64,000 nucleotides of DNA. Origin: Hybos culiciformis (taxonomy: Eukaryota > Arthropoda > Insecta > Diptera > Hybotidae). Positions 1 through 10,845 of this stretch are shown here, in pieces. Location: assembly GCA_964007475.1 (NCBI GenBank), contig OZ023273.1, positions 75,544,024 to 75,608,023 of the forward strand, written 5' to 3'. Position 1 is the first letter of the stretch. The number at the start of each line of letters is the position of its first letter. The position numbers and the translations under genes are program-made. Under the pieces are notes generated by a model. That model searched no databases, was not told the origin of the DNA, and saw nothing but the letters and a program-made list of their open reading frames with translations.

Positions 1-548
1 AACCCCATAAATTAAAACTGATTCAATATTTTCTTACCTTACGGGTATCATGAACTAAAGAGGCAACAGGTAATAATAACTGCAGTTGGAAAAAACAATT
101 TTTAGAATTTAAGTTATCACTCCTTACAACGTTTCGCCAAATTTAATTTTGCCATCTACTTACGTTTCAGTCTGTTATAATTTAATTAATTTTTTTTTTT
201 TGGATTGAATTTTTTAAAACAATAATTTTTGGTTATAAAAAATTAAAAATATAATGAATGGAAACTAAACCGACAACATACCAACGTACACACATTCCCT
301 CTCAGCTGTTTTAAATTTTTGTCTGAATTTTTCTTTCATATTTCCAATCTATTATACTATATTTATGGACATATTCAATCTATATTATATTATCGTAAAT
401 CACGAACTTTTTACAACAAAACTGAAAAAAAACGTCAAGTTACTTTAAAAAATTTGAGTTTTTCAAACTTTTAATAAAAATTAAAGTTTCTTATAGTATA
501 ATGTTTTTTTTTTTTTTTTTTGAAAAATCATAAATATTCATATTTTAT
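1..548. other. AT-rich flank, no gene seen
   Basis: Very AT-rich sequence with several poly-T and poly-A runs. No open reading frame, RNA gene or clear repeat unit was recognised here. It may contain the 5' end of the decayed Helitron that follows, but no convincing terminus could be fixed. Confidence 0.5.
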
Positions 549-550
549 AC

Positions 551-639
551 ATACATTAATTTCTGAACATTATGGAGGACAAACGTGTATATGCAAGAAT
601 ACATACATTAATTTCTAAACATTATGGAGGACAAACGTG
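551..639 (+). repeat. Tandem duplication (52-bp period) at the Helitron ORF start
   Basis: A 37-bp stretch at 551-587 recurs at 603-639 with one mismatch. It contains the likely start codon context of the Helitron protein. The sequence after the first copy (587-606) also resembles that after the second (653-672), so the start region looks copied once with internal loss. Confidence 0.7.
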
Positions 640-1311
640 AACGCATAAGATTGTATATGAAAGAATACAGAGCCCGCAATCGTAATAGACTCCATGAACA
701 GCAACGTATTTATTCCATAGAAAGGGTTCAGCAGAGAGGTGAACATATTTTTAGAATATATTACAAATCTGATATCCTTAATACAACCAACAGCTTTAAT
801 CCAACAATACATTACTTAGGAGATTTAAGTAAAACGTGTAATTTTTGTGCTGCACTGCATTTTCAAAATGAATCCATGATAAGTTGTTGCCATAAAGGAA
901 AAATATCTTTGGCATCTACTAAGCCTTTTCCTGATGAATTGCCGAACATCAAAACAAATTCAATTATGTACAAATTTAAACCCGGCTGCCGACTTGAGTT
1001 TAAACCCAGAACTATTCATTTATGATTCTGATACTTCTACTGAATTTCGAATGAATAATCCCTCTAATGTAAAATGTAAACGCAGTATTATGTCTAGAAA
1101 TGAAGGAGGTGCTATGAAGAAAGTGTCCGTGGTGTTCACTAGAAATAATTCAGATGATCAAAGAGTAAATAATGCTCATACTACAACCGCTGATATTGGA
1201 GTCGTTTATGTAACTGACCGTTACGGAAATATTCCTGCAGGTCTAGATTTTGCGGTTCATTTGAATGAAAATAATTCTATTGAATGCTTTAGTATGTTAT
1301 CCAAACATCTG

Positions 1312-2473
1312 CACTCAAAAAAAAACAACCGTAAAAGCTATGTATTCTTCCGTTAAAGCTAACGGAAAAATCATGTGAAAGTGAACCAGTGGAAAATGTT
1401 GTTGGAAATAACAATTAAAAATTGTTGAATTTTCCGTAAAAAATAAATGTTAAAAAGTTAACGAAAACATACGTAAACTTTACGGAGTAGTCCATAAAGT
1501 TTTAAGAAATTGAAAAGTACGGAAAATTTTAAGGAAAACTCCATAAATCTTATCGATGTATGTTGTTAAAATTACTTTAAAGGAGTACCCGTAGAATTTT
1601 AATAAATTTTCTTAACTTTAAGAGATTATCCCGTAATATTAATTTTACGGACTAAATCCTTGGTACAACAAGAAAAATGTTCAAATTACGGTTTTATACT
1701 TTGTTTTTTTTTTGTTGTTTTTTTTTTGTTTTCTTTTTTTTGTTTTTTTTTGTTTTTTTTTTTGTTTTTTTTTGTTTTTTTTGTTTTTCTTGTTTTTTTT
1801 TTGTTTTTTTTTTGTTTTTTTGGTTTTTTCTGTTTTTTTTTTTGTTTTTTTTTTTTTAGTTTTTTTTTTTTTAGTTTTTTTAGCTTTTTTTGTTTTTATA
1901 TTATGTTTTTATATTATGTTTTTATATTGTTTTTTTTTTTAATTTGAATGGTCACCCATCTAAGTTCTATCACAACGAGGCGTTGCTTAACCGCTTTGTT
2001 CAATGTTATGAATTCTTCCACTGAGCTATTTCAGTGATATACAACAATGTATTAATAGACAATATAAATTCGGTTTCTATACATGCGAATTAATTTAAAT
2101 TATTTATAGGGGTTAAGGAGTTTCCCGTAAAAGTATAAGAGTATCCGTAGATAATAAGGAAACATAAAACGTTAATATTTTATGGGCTTGTTATTAAACT
2201 TTCATTAAAAAAATATATACGATTTTTTTCGTTGAAATTAATAAATTGTTGTTAGTTTTAACAATTTCCTTGTTACTCTATCAGCTCAATTTTAAGGACT
2301 TTACTTCATCAAGTCTTACCGTAGTCCGTAGTTGAATTTTTTGATGAAACATCCGTAATACGGTTAAAAATGGTATCTTTTAACGTAAAACCCGTTGAAT
2401 TCAACAACTTTTAGTGAATGAAATTTCAACGGACATAAAACATTAGCTTTTTACGGATGTTTTTTTTTGAGTG
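1312..2473. mobile_element. 1.16-kb TIR element inserted in the Helitron
   Basis: Both ends share an inverted repeat of about 27 bp beginning CACTCAAAAAAAAAC, with the inner part containing CCGTAAAA. It is flanked by TG dinucleotides (1310-1311 and 2474-2475). Removing it with one TG restores an open Helitron frame reading SKHLDPMIFP, so the insertion site is exact. The interior has many CCGT/ACGG-containing motifs and no transposase, so it is non-autonomous. The superfamily is not clear to me. A SINE is nested at 1690-2046. Confidence 0.8.
1690..2046 (-). mobile_element. SINE with tRNA-like head, 5S-like segment and long A-rich tail
   Basis: Read on the minus strand, a body of about 100 bp (2046-1944) starts with TAGCTCAGTGGAAGAATTC (2028-2010), a good type-2 pol III A box. 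It then has a 41-nt stretch (1990-1950) that aligns without gaps to the middle of insect 5S rRNA as I remember it, including TTAAGCAACG and ACTTAGATGGGTGACC. About 250 bp of A-rich tail follows with units such as CAAAAAAA. Body, internal promoter and tail together indicate a retroposon. The 5S relationship is from memory and should be tested. Confidence 0.6.
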
Positions 2474-2739
2474 TGGATCCTATGATTTTTCCACTATTTT
2501 TCCTTAAAGGTTGGACAACGAATTTATCACATATTTCAGAAAATGCCACACGGTCACGAATTCATGTTACAGTTTTACAGTTTTATTCATACAAAATGGC
2601 CATTCGACATTCAATATTTAATCCTCTACATTATGGTGGAAAATTTTTTCAACATTTTTTAGTATATGCTTTTACTCGACACGAAGATAACGAATGCATT
2701 TTTTTTAGAAAGAATCAAAAGCTGCTTCGCGTTCTTCTT

Positions 2740-3261
2740 TAGGGTTTGCCAGATGAAATCTTAAAGATTACCGGACAAAATTTTGAAATAATAAAACAAA
2801 TTCTAGCCTATTGCATTAAAAAAAATTAAATTTCAATATTTTCAAATTTCTTATAAAGTACGATTCAAATCACTTGACCAATGAGCTTTTAAGAGAGGGT
2901 AAAATATGAATAAAATTATTATAAAAAATTGCATGATCTTTTTTCTTAAATAATTTCCCCTACATTTGGTATGGAATTTTGTAATGGAAAGAAACAGCTT
3001 TGCATAACGGATTGGTCAAGCGATTTGAATAGTACTCTACCATTTTGACCGTTTACTCAAAACACTTGAACGACAAAAAAAAATACCAAAAGAAGAGGCA
3101 GAAATATAAAAAACATCTAATCAAGCAAATTTTTCGCAAAATAATAAGCATCGGGTGGAATACCGGACAAATGTATGTCCGGTCCTTCCCATTTTTTCCC
3201 ACCGGACAAGTAGTTGAATTAACGGACTGTCCGCTTCAATACCGGACACCTGGCAACCCTA
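2740..3261. mobile_element. hAT-type MITE with 8-bp TSD in the Helitron
   Basis: The ends form an inverted repeat TAGGGTTTGCCAG / TAGGGTTGCCAGG, and the element is flanked by a perfect 8-bp duplication TTCTTCTT (2732-2739 and 3262-3269), which is the hAT signature. It interrupts the Helitron just after a KNQKLLR block. No coding sequence is present. It contains a second MITE at 2858-3035. Confidence 0.85.
2858..3035. mobile_element. Palindromic 178-bp MITE, copy 1 (nested)
   Basis: The ends are inverted copies of GTACGATTCAAATCACTTG. A second copy of the same size sits at 9225-9403. The left half here is more diverged than in the other copy. It is nested inside the hAT MITE, which is itself inside the Helitron. 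Confidence 0.75.
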
Positions 3262-3867
3262 TTCTTCTTATGTCGGTGGTTTACGTGTAATCCAAAATGG
3301 TCTGAAATTACACGAGAATTACAGACATGGCAAACAGCTGCAGATCGTCCGGACTTAGTAGCTAGAGTATTTCAGTTAAAACTTAAAGAGTTTCTGGAGA
3401 ATATTATAAAAAAAATTTTTTTTTTGAAGTTATTGCCTATGTTTATGTTCATGTAGCATCAGAAACGTGGCTTGCATTATGCCATTTACTTTAATGCAAA
3501 GTGATTAAAACGGCCGATGATGTCGACAATGTTATATCAGCTGAGATACCCAATAAATAACAAATTTCCAATTATACAATATAATTTTAACTCATAATAT
3601 ACATGGTCCATGCGGAGCTTCAAATCCAAATTCAGTCTGCATGCAAAATGGAAAATGTAGTAAAAATTTTCCGAAAGAATTTAGAAAGATTACCGATGCT
3701 TCTACAGATGGTTATCCTTCATACAAAAGGATTAACAATTCAAATGAAGGTCATAAAAATTGAAGTAATTGACAAGTTGATAATAGTTTTGTAGTACCTT
3801 ATAATTCATTTTTGAATCAACAATTCAATGCTCATATAAATGTTGAGCTACGTTTAACGGTAATGGC

Positions 3868-4746
3868 CAGGCCCTGAGAGTTTCAATGAGGCCCGGGCCC
3901 AAAATTTTTTTGGGGGCCCTATACTCCTCAATTTAGTTTAATTATAAAAAAATCCAAAAAATTATATAATAAAATAATATAAAAATAAAATAATTTTAAA
4001 AGGGCCTTATACCTGCTTTAGAATTAATTGGCAAATTCCTTAATAATTTTGGAAAAAATCAAGCTTTCGTGTATAGTCACAATTTGTATTTAGGTTTGAG
4101 AAAACATTTAGTCTTTCTTGAAACATTGGCGATCTCTTAAAATTATTTATTCTTTTGAAGGTACTAAATCTTCTTTAAGCGAAAGTTCGACTCAAAAATA
4201 TTCTAAGAATAATTGACAAATTTGGAAACCGCTGTATTAAATTCGTTTGAAGAATGTTTGTTTAGTTAATTTTCGGATCTATGTCAAAGTTAGTTCTATA
4301 AATATTCTTTAAAAATATAAATTCATCAATTATTTCAATAGAAATTTCCTTTGAGTGTTTTTCTAACAACCGATGCGCTGAAACTTTTATTTCTTTCTCA
4401 GATATAATCATCAAATAACAATTCAAATTGCAATTTTCATGCAATTTTCATGCAATTTTCATGCAATGATTTAAATCGCCTTGACAATCCAGAGATTTCA
4501 GAATCAATAACACAGACGATGATTCTAAGAAAGTGTTCCTCAGAAGCGGATTGATTGTGTTGTACAATTGCGTGTTGTTCTAATATTTTTTAAAACCAAA
4601 GCCTATACTAGAACTTTTTTCTGCTATGTGAATAAATTTTAACAGATATAGAAAGCTACAAATTTGCTGATTTTTTTTTAAATAAGGGCCCCAAAAATCG
4701 ATGGCCATATGTCCCTGCTAACCCCCCACCCCTCTATCTGGGCCTG
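3868..4746 (-). mobile_element. hAT element (ZMYM/TTF type), internally deleted
   Basis: Termini are CAGGCCCTGAGAG at the left and CAGGCCCAGATAG (inverted) at the right, flanked by 8-bp copies GTAATGGC/GTAATGGA (3860-3867, 4747-4754). Excision restores the Helitron frame. The minus strand keeps scraps of a hAT transposase C-terminus: a block at 4262-4444 ending in DEFIFLKNI, and a stretch near 4060-4130 resembling the FQERLN...DYTRKLDF region. No intact gene remains. Confidence 0.8.
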
Positions 4747-6208
4747 GTAATGGACATAAAATATATTCACAAATACTTAACTAAAGGGAGTGATTCTGCT
4801 CGAATTGGACTACAAGTTGGAGCTGATAACGTTCAAGAAGTTATTGTGAATCAAGATGAAATAGCACAATACTTAAATTGCACAAGAAGCGTGCTGGCGA
4901 TAGCAAGAACTATCAATTCATGGACAATCTCATTTTGTGTTTCTACTATCTATACATTTGAAAAATGACAACAAATTTTCTTCCGTGAAAAAAATGCGGA
5001 AAGTGTTGCAATAAAAGAATCAGTTAAAGAAACGACTCTTTCGTTATTTTTCGATCTGAATAAATTCAATTCTTCAGCTCATAATTATTTGTATCAAGAA
5101 ATACCGAAATACTATATATTTCCAAATTAAAAAGTGGCAAAAACGTTCAGAACGTTCCAAATTTGGTGAACTGACTATCGGTAGAGTTTCATCTATATCT
5201 CCAAAAAATTCAGAACTTTATCATCTTCGATTATTACTTTTATGTGTTAAAGGTTTGGATGCTGTTTCATTTGAGCAGTTAAAGAAATATAATGGAGAAA
5301 CTTATGAAATCTACAAAGAAGCTGCTAGAGCAAGAGGACTTTCAAATGATATCGAAGAATGGAAGCACTGTATGATTGAAGCTTCCTTATATATGATGCC
5401 AAATTCGTTAAGATCTTTATTTGTAATCATTTTGGTTCATTGCTTTCCTTCGAATATCACGGAGCCCAAGATTTTATGCAACATTTTTCAGAACATCAAT
5501 CCGTTTCTCTTTGTTTCAAAAATATTTATGAGTTAAAAGATGAAAACTATGACATTTCGTCAAGTGGCTTGCCGATTATCCACTATCTATAACCACCACA
5601 ACAGAAGTCTTTATTGTTTCATTTTCCGGAATCATTATGGTCAAAATTAACCAATGAACAGCTAAATATTTCTCATGAAATTTTAAATTCGGTTATCAAT
5701 AATAGCACCAACAGATTGTTTTATGTAGATGGGCCAGGTGGGACTGGAAAAACTTTTTTGTACAAAACAATTATTGACTTATTGAACAAAAAATATGCTG
5801 TTCTATCATGGACAGGAATTGCAGCCAAACTCAACATTTAATTTTTCTTTAGATCTTTCTTCTGTTAATAGTCCTAGAGTAACCCATAATTTCAGGAAGT
5901 TTTGCTGGCTCATTTCATTTTATACCTGGAATAACGCTTGATACTTCCAACGATACAGCAATACCATTTAATTTATGTCGTCACCAATTTTCATTAAGAT
6001 TGGTATTTGCTATGACTATAATTAAATCGCAGGGTCAAACGTTTGAGAAGGTTGGTGTATATCTCCCAGAACCAGTTTTTGGACATACAATACTGCATGT
6101 TCAAGAACCGTCAGTGGTAATTCAATTAAAATTGAAATAGGTAATGGATGTTTACAAGGAAGAAATAAAGCGACTAAATCCGGAATAACTGATAATGAAA
6201 TTCTTTAA

Positions 6209-7336
6209 TTTTAATGAAAATTAAAAAATATGAAAAATAAACAGATTTATTTAAAAAATAAAAAGCTTTTTATGGGATAATAAAAACATTTTTTTTAGTT
6301 TTTAGATAATCGTGTGTTCATAGGGGCCAAAAATATTTTAACTAAACAAATACGTAAGCATATCATATTTAAAATACACTAGGTAGAAAAAGTCTGCGTA
6401 TGATCTCGTTTTTTTATTTTTTGTTCAACATGCTCACAGTTTTTGTTGTTATTTAAAGGGACCTATAAAAAAAAATTTTTTTTTGTCAAATTTTTTTTTT
6501 GTATTAAATTTTGGAAAACTCCGGTACTTTCTGTTTTAATGGTGCGTCTCAGAAATTAACCAGTAATGTCATTTAAAATACAGTTGAAGATAGTTGATTT
6601 TGCACTATATAATTTTATCCCTTTACGATAAAGGAAAGTTTCAAAAATCGCATTTGAAATGATGCAGAAACTAATTTATAAATATGATTTGTTTTTCTTG
6701 TCTGAATTACAAATAAAATAAATATGTTTCACTTCTATCCTTTTTATCAACATTATAATAATTATATAATTCGTTTGATTATATTTTTCTATATGCTTCC
6801 GCATAGTTTAATAAAAAATAATATTATATGAAACAAAAAACTTTGAATTATTATATTCCCCTAGTTGCTACTTTAGGAGATCTTTACAAAATCATAACGC
6901 AATTTTTGCCCTTTTTTAACCTTCTTCCTCCGTTTTGTAATCGATTGTAACAAAATGCGTGGAGCCCCTTCCCCAGACGTACAATATAAAAAAAGTTAAA
7001 CCAGAGGCGGCTCTACAGGGGCGAATTAGGAGGCAATGCCTCATCAAAAATTTCGAAATAACAAACAAAAAATGAACCTCTACTTAATTTTATTTAAAAT
7101 GGTATAATTTAGTTCTATCAATAATATGTAGATGCATTCTTCATACTTTCATACAGTTTGCTGCTTGTTTATTTTCTTCACTATGAATATTTCTTGTATT
7201 CATATAAAAAAATCCGTATAGACAAGCCTCTCAAAACATTTTCTTTTTGGTTAAGCAACATAATAAAAATATTCCATATAATAATATTCCATAGAGGCTA
7301 GCCTCTGAAAATATTTTGTTTTCGTTAAGAAATACA
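6209..7336. other. Non-coding AT-rich stretch with one hAT-like terminus
   Basis: No gene was recognised. At 7002 the sequence CAGAGGCGGCTCTAC looks like a hAT terminal repeat, but no partner end was identified with confidence; a CTAGCCTCTGAAAAT at about 7295 is a possible relic. Confidence 0.4.
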
Positions 7337-8095
7337 GGGGGTCCCGAAATAATTTATACGAACATAATTTATACGAAAAAACGAAATTATTCCTACCATG
7401 CAAATGAATTATGTCGCTTTCAGGCACGTCATAATTTATATATGAAAAAAGTCGTTTTTTTTTGTATAAATAATGTCGCTTTTAAAACGACATTATTTAT
7501 CATATGAATAAAGTCGTTTTTTTTTCGTATAAATAATGTCGCTTCTAAACGACATTATTTGTACATGAATAAAGTCGTTTTTTAATCGCATGAATAATGT
7601 CATTTTTAAAACGACACTATTTATCGTATGTGAGAAAAAACGAATGTTGGCCGTACAAAATGTAGGTGAACTGACATAACCTCGAATATTGTGTTCTAAG
7701 CAAAAGGGGAAGGGGGGCAGCAGGATTTGCGCCGCAAATTACACTGACCAACCGCACGCCCGCCGCCCAGCTACCCCCCTTCACCGTGTGTCTACCTCAC
7801 AAAAATTTTATCTTTTTTACTCACATACGATAAATAGTGTCGTTTTAAAAATCACATTATTCATACGATAAAAAAACGACATTGTTCATACGATAAATAA
7901 TGCCGTTTTAAAATGACATTATTTATCCAAAAAAAACGACATTATTTATCGTATGAATAGTGTCGTTTTTTTTTTGTATAAATAATGTCACTTTCAAACG
8001 ACATTATTTAACGTATGAACAATGTCGTTTTTCTCGTATAAATTATGTTATTATATTATATTATTTTAATTTACATTTTGTACTGAGCAGCCCAT
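7337..8095. mobile_element. Foldback element A (ACGACATTATTTAT arms, GC-rich core)
   Basis: The arms are tandem imperfect copies of a palindromic unit based on AATGTCGTTTTAAAACGACA with spacer TTATTTATCGTATGA, facing each other across a GC-rich core at about 7690-7800. The left end is GGGGGTCCCGAAATAATT; the right end is less certain. There is no transposase. The core in reverse complement matches the core inside foldback D (54075-54215), and the arms match foldback B (17056-17833). Confidence 0.75.
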
Positions 8096-8218
8096 CATTT
8101 GTAGCCACTGTTATTTCATTGTTTAAAGCTTTTAAGTATTAACTTCTTTCGGCCGTTCCTATGACTGCTTCGTGTGTTTTTTTTTTTTTTCATATTTTAA
8201 GCAGGGAAGACTCTAACT

Positions 8219-8900
8219 ATAGCTCCCTATCCAAAATTTTTGGTCAGGTAATTCCACCCTCACTTCCGCCCTCACTTCCGCCCTCACTTCCACCCTCACT
8301 TCCTCCCTCACTTCCGCCATCACTTGCGCCTCACTTACGCCCACACTTCCGCCCTAATTTTTACCCTAGCTTCCGTCCTCCCTTCCGACTTCTCTTCAGC
8401 CCTTACTGCCGCCCGCACTTTCTTCCTTTTTTTGGACAGGTAATCTTTATTTTACCCGAGCTACCTATTTCGAAAAAAAATTTTTTTGGTATATTTTGAG
8501 CCGGGAAACCCTAATTGTAGCTCCGTGCCCAAAAATTTTACGGCAGGTTATCTATATTTCACCGCAGATACCTATTTTGAAAAAAAAAAAATTGTCGGTA
8601 TATTTTGAGCCGGAAAACCCTAACTGTAGCTCCGTAACCAAAATTTTTGGTCAGGTAATCTTTATTTCAGCGGAGCTACCTGTTTTGAAAAAAAATGTTT
8701 TTTGTATATTTTGAGCCGGCACGACCTAACCGTAGCTCCCTGCTCAAAAATTTATAAATCTTTATTTCACCGGAGCTACCTATTTTGAAAATAATTTTTT
8801 TTTTGTATATTTTGAGCCGGCACGACCTAACCGTAGCTCCCGGCCCAAAAATTTTGCGGCAGGTAATCTTTATTTCACCGGACCTACCTATTTTGCAAAA
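8219..8900 (+). repeat. Minisatellite of about 101-109 bp
   Basis: The motif GTAGCTCC followed by a CCAAAAATTTT-like stretch recurs with TAGCTCC at 8219, 8518, 8627, 8733 and 8834. Each unit also has TATTTTGAGCCGG and a CACCGGAGCTACC-like segment. The first unit is lengthened by a nested microsatellite at 8246-8410. Confidence 0.8.
8246..8410 (+). repeat. Microsatellite-like CCTCACTTCCGC array
   Basis: Near-perfect 12-bp units CCTCACTTCCGC repeat at the start and then decay to variants rich in CTTCCGCCC. It expands one unit of the surrounding minisatellite. The apparent proline/serine-rich reading frame across it is a by-product of the repeat. Confidence 0.8.
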
Positions 8901-9224
8901 AATAAATTTTAGTTTTTAAATAATTTGTAACGAAAGATTTTTAAAAAATAATTTGAATTTAAATTTGTCGCGCCAAATTATTTTGTTTTTATAAATAACA
9001 AATGATTATTGAGTGGACTCATTTTTTTGAGTATTCAAACGGTACAGCATGTCGCTTTTTTTCAAACTCGAAATTCGAATGAGTACAATAATTTTTACCC
9101 CCTACTCAATTATATCATACAACGCGCCGAAAGAAGTATAAACTTCAAAAAAAATTAAAAAATAAATCAAATCCTTATAATCCTTATCATAAACTAATAT
9201 TTTAAAAGTCCAGTATCATATAGA

Positions 9225-9403
9225 GTACGATTCAAATCACTTGACCAATTCCGTTATGCAAAGCTTTCCATGTCCATTACAAAATTCCATACAAAATTGC
9301 ATGAGCTTTTTTTTTAAATAATTTCCCCTAAATTTTGTATGGAATTTTGTAATGGAAAGGGAAAGCTTTGCATAACGGATTGGACAAGAGATTTGAATCG
9401 TAC
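9225..9403. mobile_element. Palindromic 179-bp MITE, copy 2
   Basis: A nearly complete hairpin: GTACGATTCAAATC, an arm containing CCGTTATGCAAAGCTTTCC and CCATACAAAATT, a short loop, then the inverse arms. It is the better-preserved of two copies (other at 2858-3035). GTAC at both ends is itself palindromic, so the exact target duplication is ambiguous. Confidence 0.8.
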
Positions 9404-9700
9404 CTATTTTATTTTATTCATTCCACCAATATTCCCCACATTTTTTATTTTTATCTTTTTTGGGTATGTAAGTTAATACTTATATAATTATCTGACATCT
9501 AAAATATTTTCTGGAGAGAATAGTATTTTTTTATTAATAGCCCGTCTAAAAATATGATAAATTATAGGTAATCTAATCGAAATATTTTTATTTAGAATAC
9601 TTTTGTTCCAAAAATTTTCAGTTAGTAGCACTAGCGATATTAAAAAAGGTCACCAGCATCCGTACTAAAAAAAGATCACAAGCCGACACACTTTTTAATA
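9404..9700. other. AT-rich spacer, nothing recognised
   Basis: No coding frame, RNA or repeat was recognised between the MITE and the next TIR element. Confidence 0.4.
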
Positions 9701-9894
9701 GCTGTGTTTAACTGGACGCGACGGACGTGTAGCTAAAGACCTAAGAAATATTAAATGTATGGAAGTGTATAGAGCCGGTTTAACTGGACGTTGACGTTGA
9801 CGACGTAAAAAGTTGAATCTATTTTAACTTTTTACGTTAAGGAAATTGATAATCAAAGCATTCTGTTTTAATGCCCGAATAAATAAAAAAAAAA

Positions 9895-10329
9895 TTTAAA
9901 CACAAAACTTAGTAACAACCGTTTTAAACAAAAAAACATCTCACAACCAGTGTTCCCTCTAATTTTTTTAATCTGTGCGCGCATTTTTTTAAGTTTGTGC
10001 AGTTTTATCCAAAAAAAAAAAATTTTGTGCGGCAAATGAAAAATAAGAAAATCTAAATACTTACGCAGAGGTAAGACGAGAGTAAAAACTAGTCTTAACT
10101 ATTTACAATTGTATGAGTTTTTTATTTGTGTTTGTGATGTAATTATTTGCCACTGGCTTTACTATAGTTAAAACTATTTACAAACTATTTTATTATATTA
10201 CTTCACTTTTTAGTTTTTATTTACATTTAAAAAAAAATATATTTCATTTGATTAAAAAAATTAGAGGGAACACTGGTTGTGAGATGTTTTTTTGTTTAAA
10301 ACGGTTGTTACTAAGTTTTGTGTTTAAAC
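9895..10329. repeat. Long inverted repeat with CAGTGTTCCCTCTAAT hAT-like ends
   Basis: About 70 bp at 9895-9970 recurs in inverse orientation at 10258-10329, including CAGTGTTCCCTCTAAT, which resembles a hAT terminus. The arms flank about 290 bp of AT-rich DNA with GTGCGCGC motifs typical of the subterminal region of such elements. Confidence 0.7.
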
Positions 10330-10598
10330 TTTTAATAATACTTTACATTCAGAATTTTTTTAGTTAAAACTATTAGTTATAACTATTTCAAAATTTTATT
10401 TTTTTTATACAATTTTTCACACATATATTCAAAAAACATTTTAGTTATAACTAGTTTTTAGTCTGGTCTAACCTCCAAGTTACAATGTAAAAACGTTGTC
10501 TGGTTCTAATTTTATCAATTAATACATTTGTCAAAACAAACAAACAAGAACAACAATTTTAGAATTAAAGATTAAAATTTTTATTACTGGCATTTATT

Positions 10599-10845
10599 TT
10601 ATAACTTTTCTCTCCTGTCTTTTTGTATTAACCATTCTGCATATACTTTACTTAAATTAACATTATTTCCATCATTCATATATGATTTAATTCTCATTAG
10701 CATATGCATATGATTTTGTTCTAATCGATTTCTTTGTTTGGTTTTAATTAAATTCATTAAACAAAAACCACGCTCGCAGTCCGAACTACTGGCCAGAAAA
10801 GTCCCTCCGATATCTAGTAATTTGGATAGATCTTTAAATTGTTCG
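10599..10845 (-). pseudogene. hAT transposase C-terminal fragment
   Basis: The minus strand reads through a stretch with CERGF...NLIKTKQRNRL and MRIKSYM before a stop at 10599. This corresponds to the C-terminal dimerisation region of hAT transposases (KIAA1586/ZNF862-like group). Upstream parts are missing, and GCGCGC-rich subterminal sequence lies at 10870-10905. It is a remnant, probably of the element whose other end is at 9949. Confidence 0.7.

Larger units (their letters stand above)
624..6208 (+). pseudogene. Decayed Helitron Rep/helicase gene, interrupted by three insertions
   Basis: Remnant of the large Helitron protein that nicks DNA and unwinds it for rolling-circle transposition. 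Homologous blocks follow the family order on the + strand: a basic start and cysteine-rich block (624-1311), the Helitron-like N-terminal domain (2476-2739), a TCNPKW block (3270-3400), the Rep region near 3470 where the His-hydrophobic-His motif is degraded, an HGPCG block (3603-3760), a KYLTKGSD block (4755-4800), and a block leading to AARARG (5255-5460). A Pif1-type helicase start with Walker A GPGGTGKT lies at 5731-5754, and a C-terminal helicase block with MTIIKSQGQTF near 6010-6050. The stop is at 6206-6208. Frames shift several times, there are stops, and the helicase middle is deleted around 5838-5900. Insertions at 1312-2473, 2740-3261 and 3868-4746 split it. Clearly non-functional; family assignment is firm. 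Confidence 0.88.
8142..9137. mobile_element. TIR element filled with a minisatellite
   Basis: Inverted termini ACTTCTTTCGGCCGTT (8142) and ACTTCTTTCGGCGCGTT (inverted, ending 9137) bound about 1 kb. The interior consists largely of tandem repeats and AT-rich DNA and has no transposase. A target-site duplication could not be fixed. Confidence 0.55.

Noticed and set aside
1660..1947. Open frames rich in phenylalanine
   Set aside because: They are translations of a poly-T tract (the SINE tail on the other strand).
3603..3794. 63-codon open frame starting MVHAELQ
   Set aside because: The Helitron-homologous frame is the neighbouring one (HGPCGASNPNS); this frame is its shadow.
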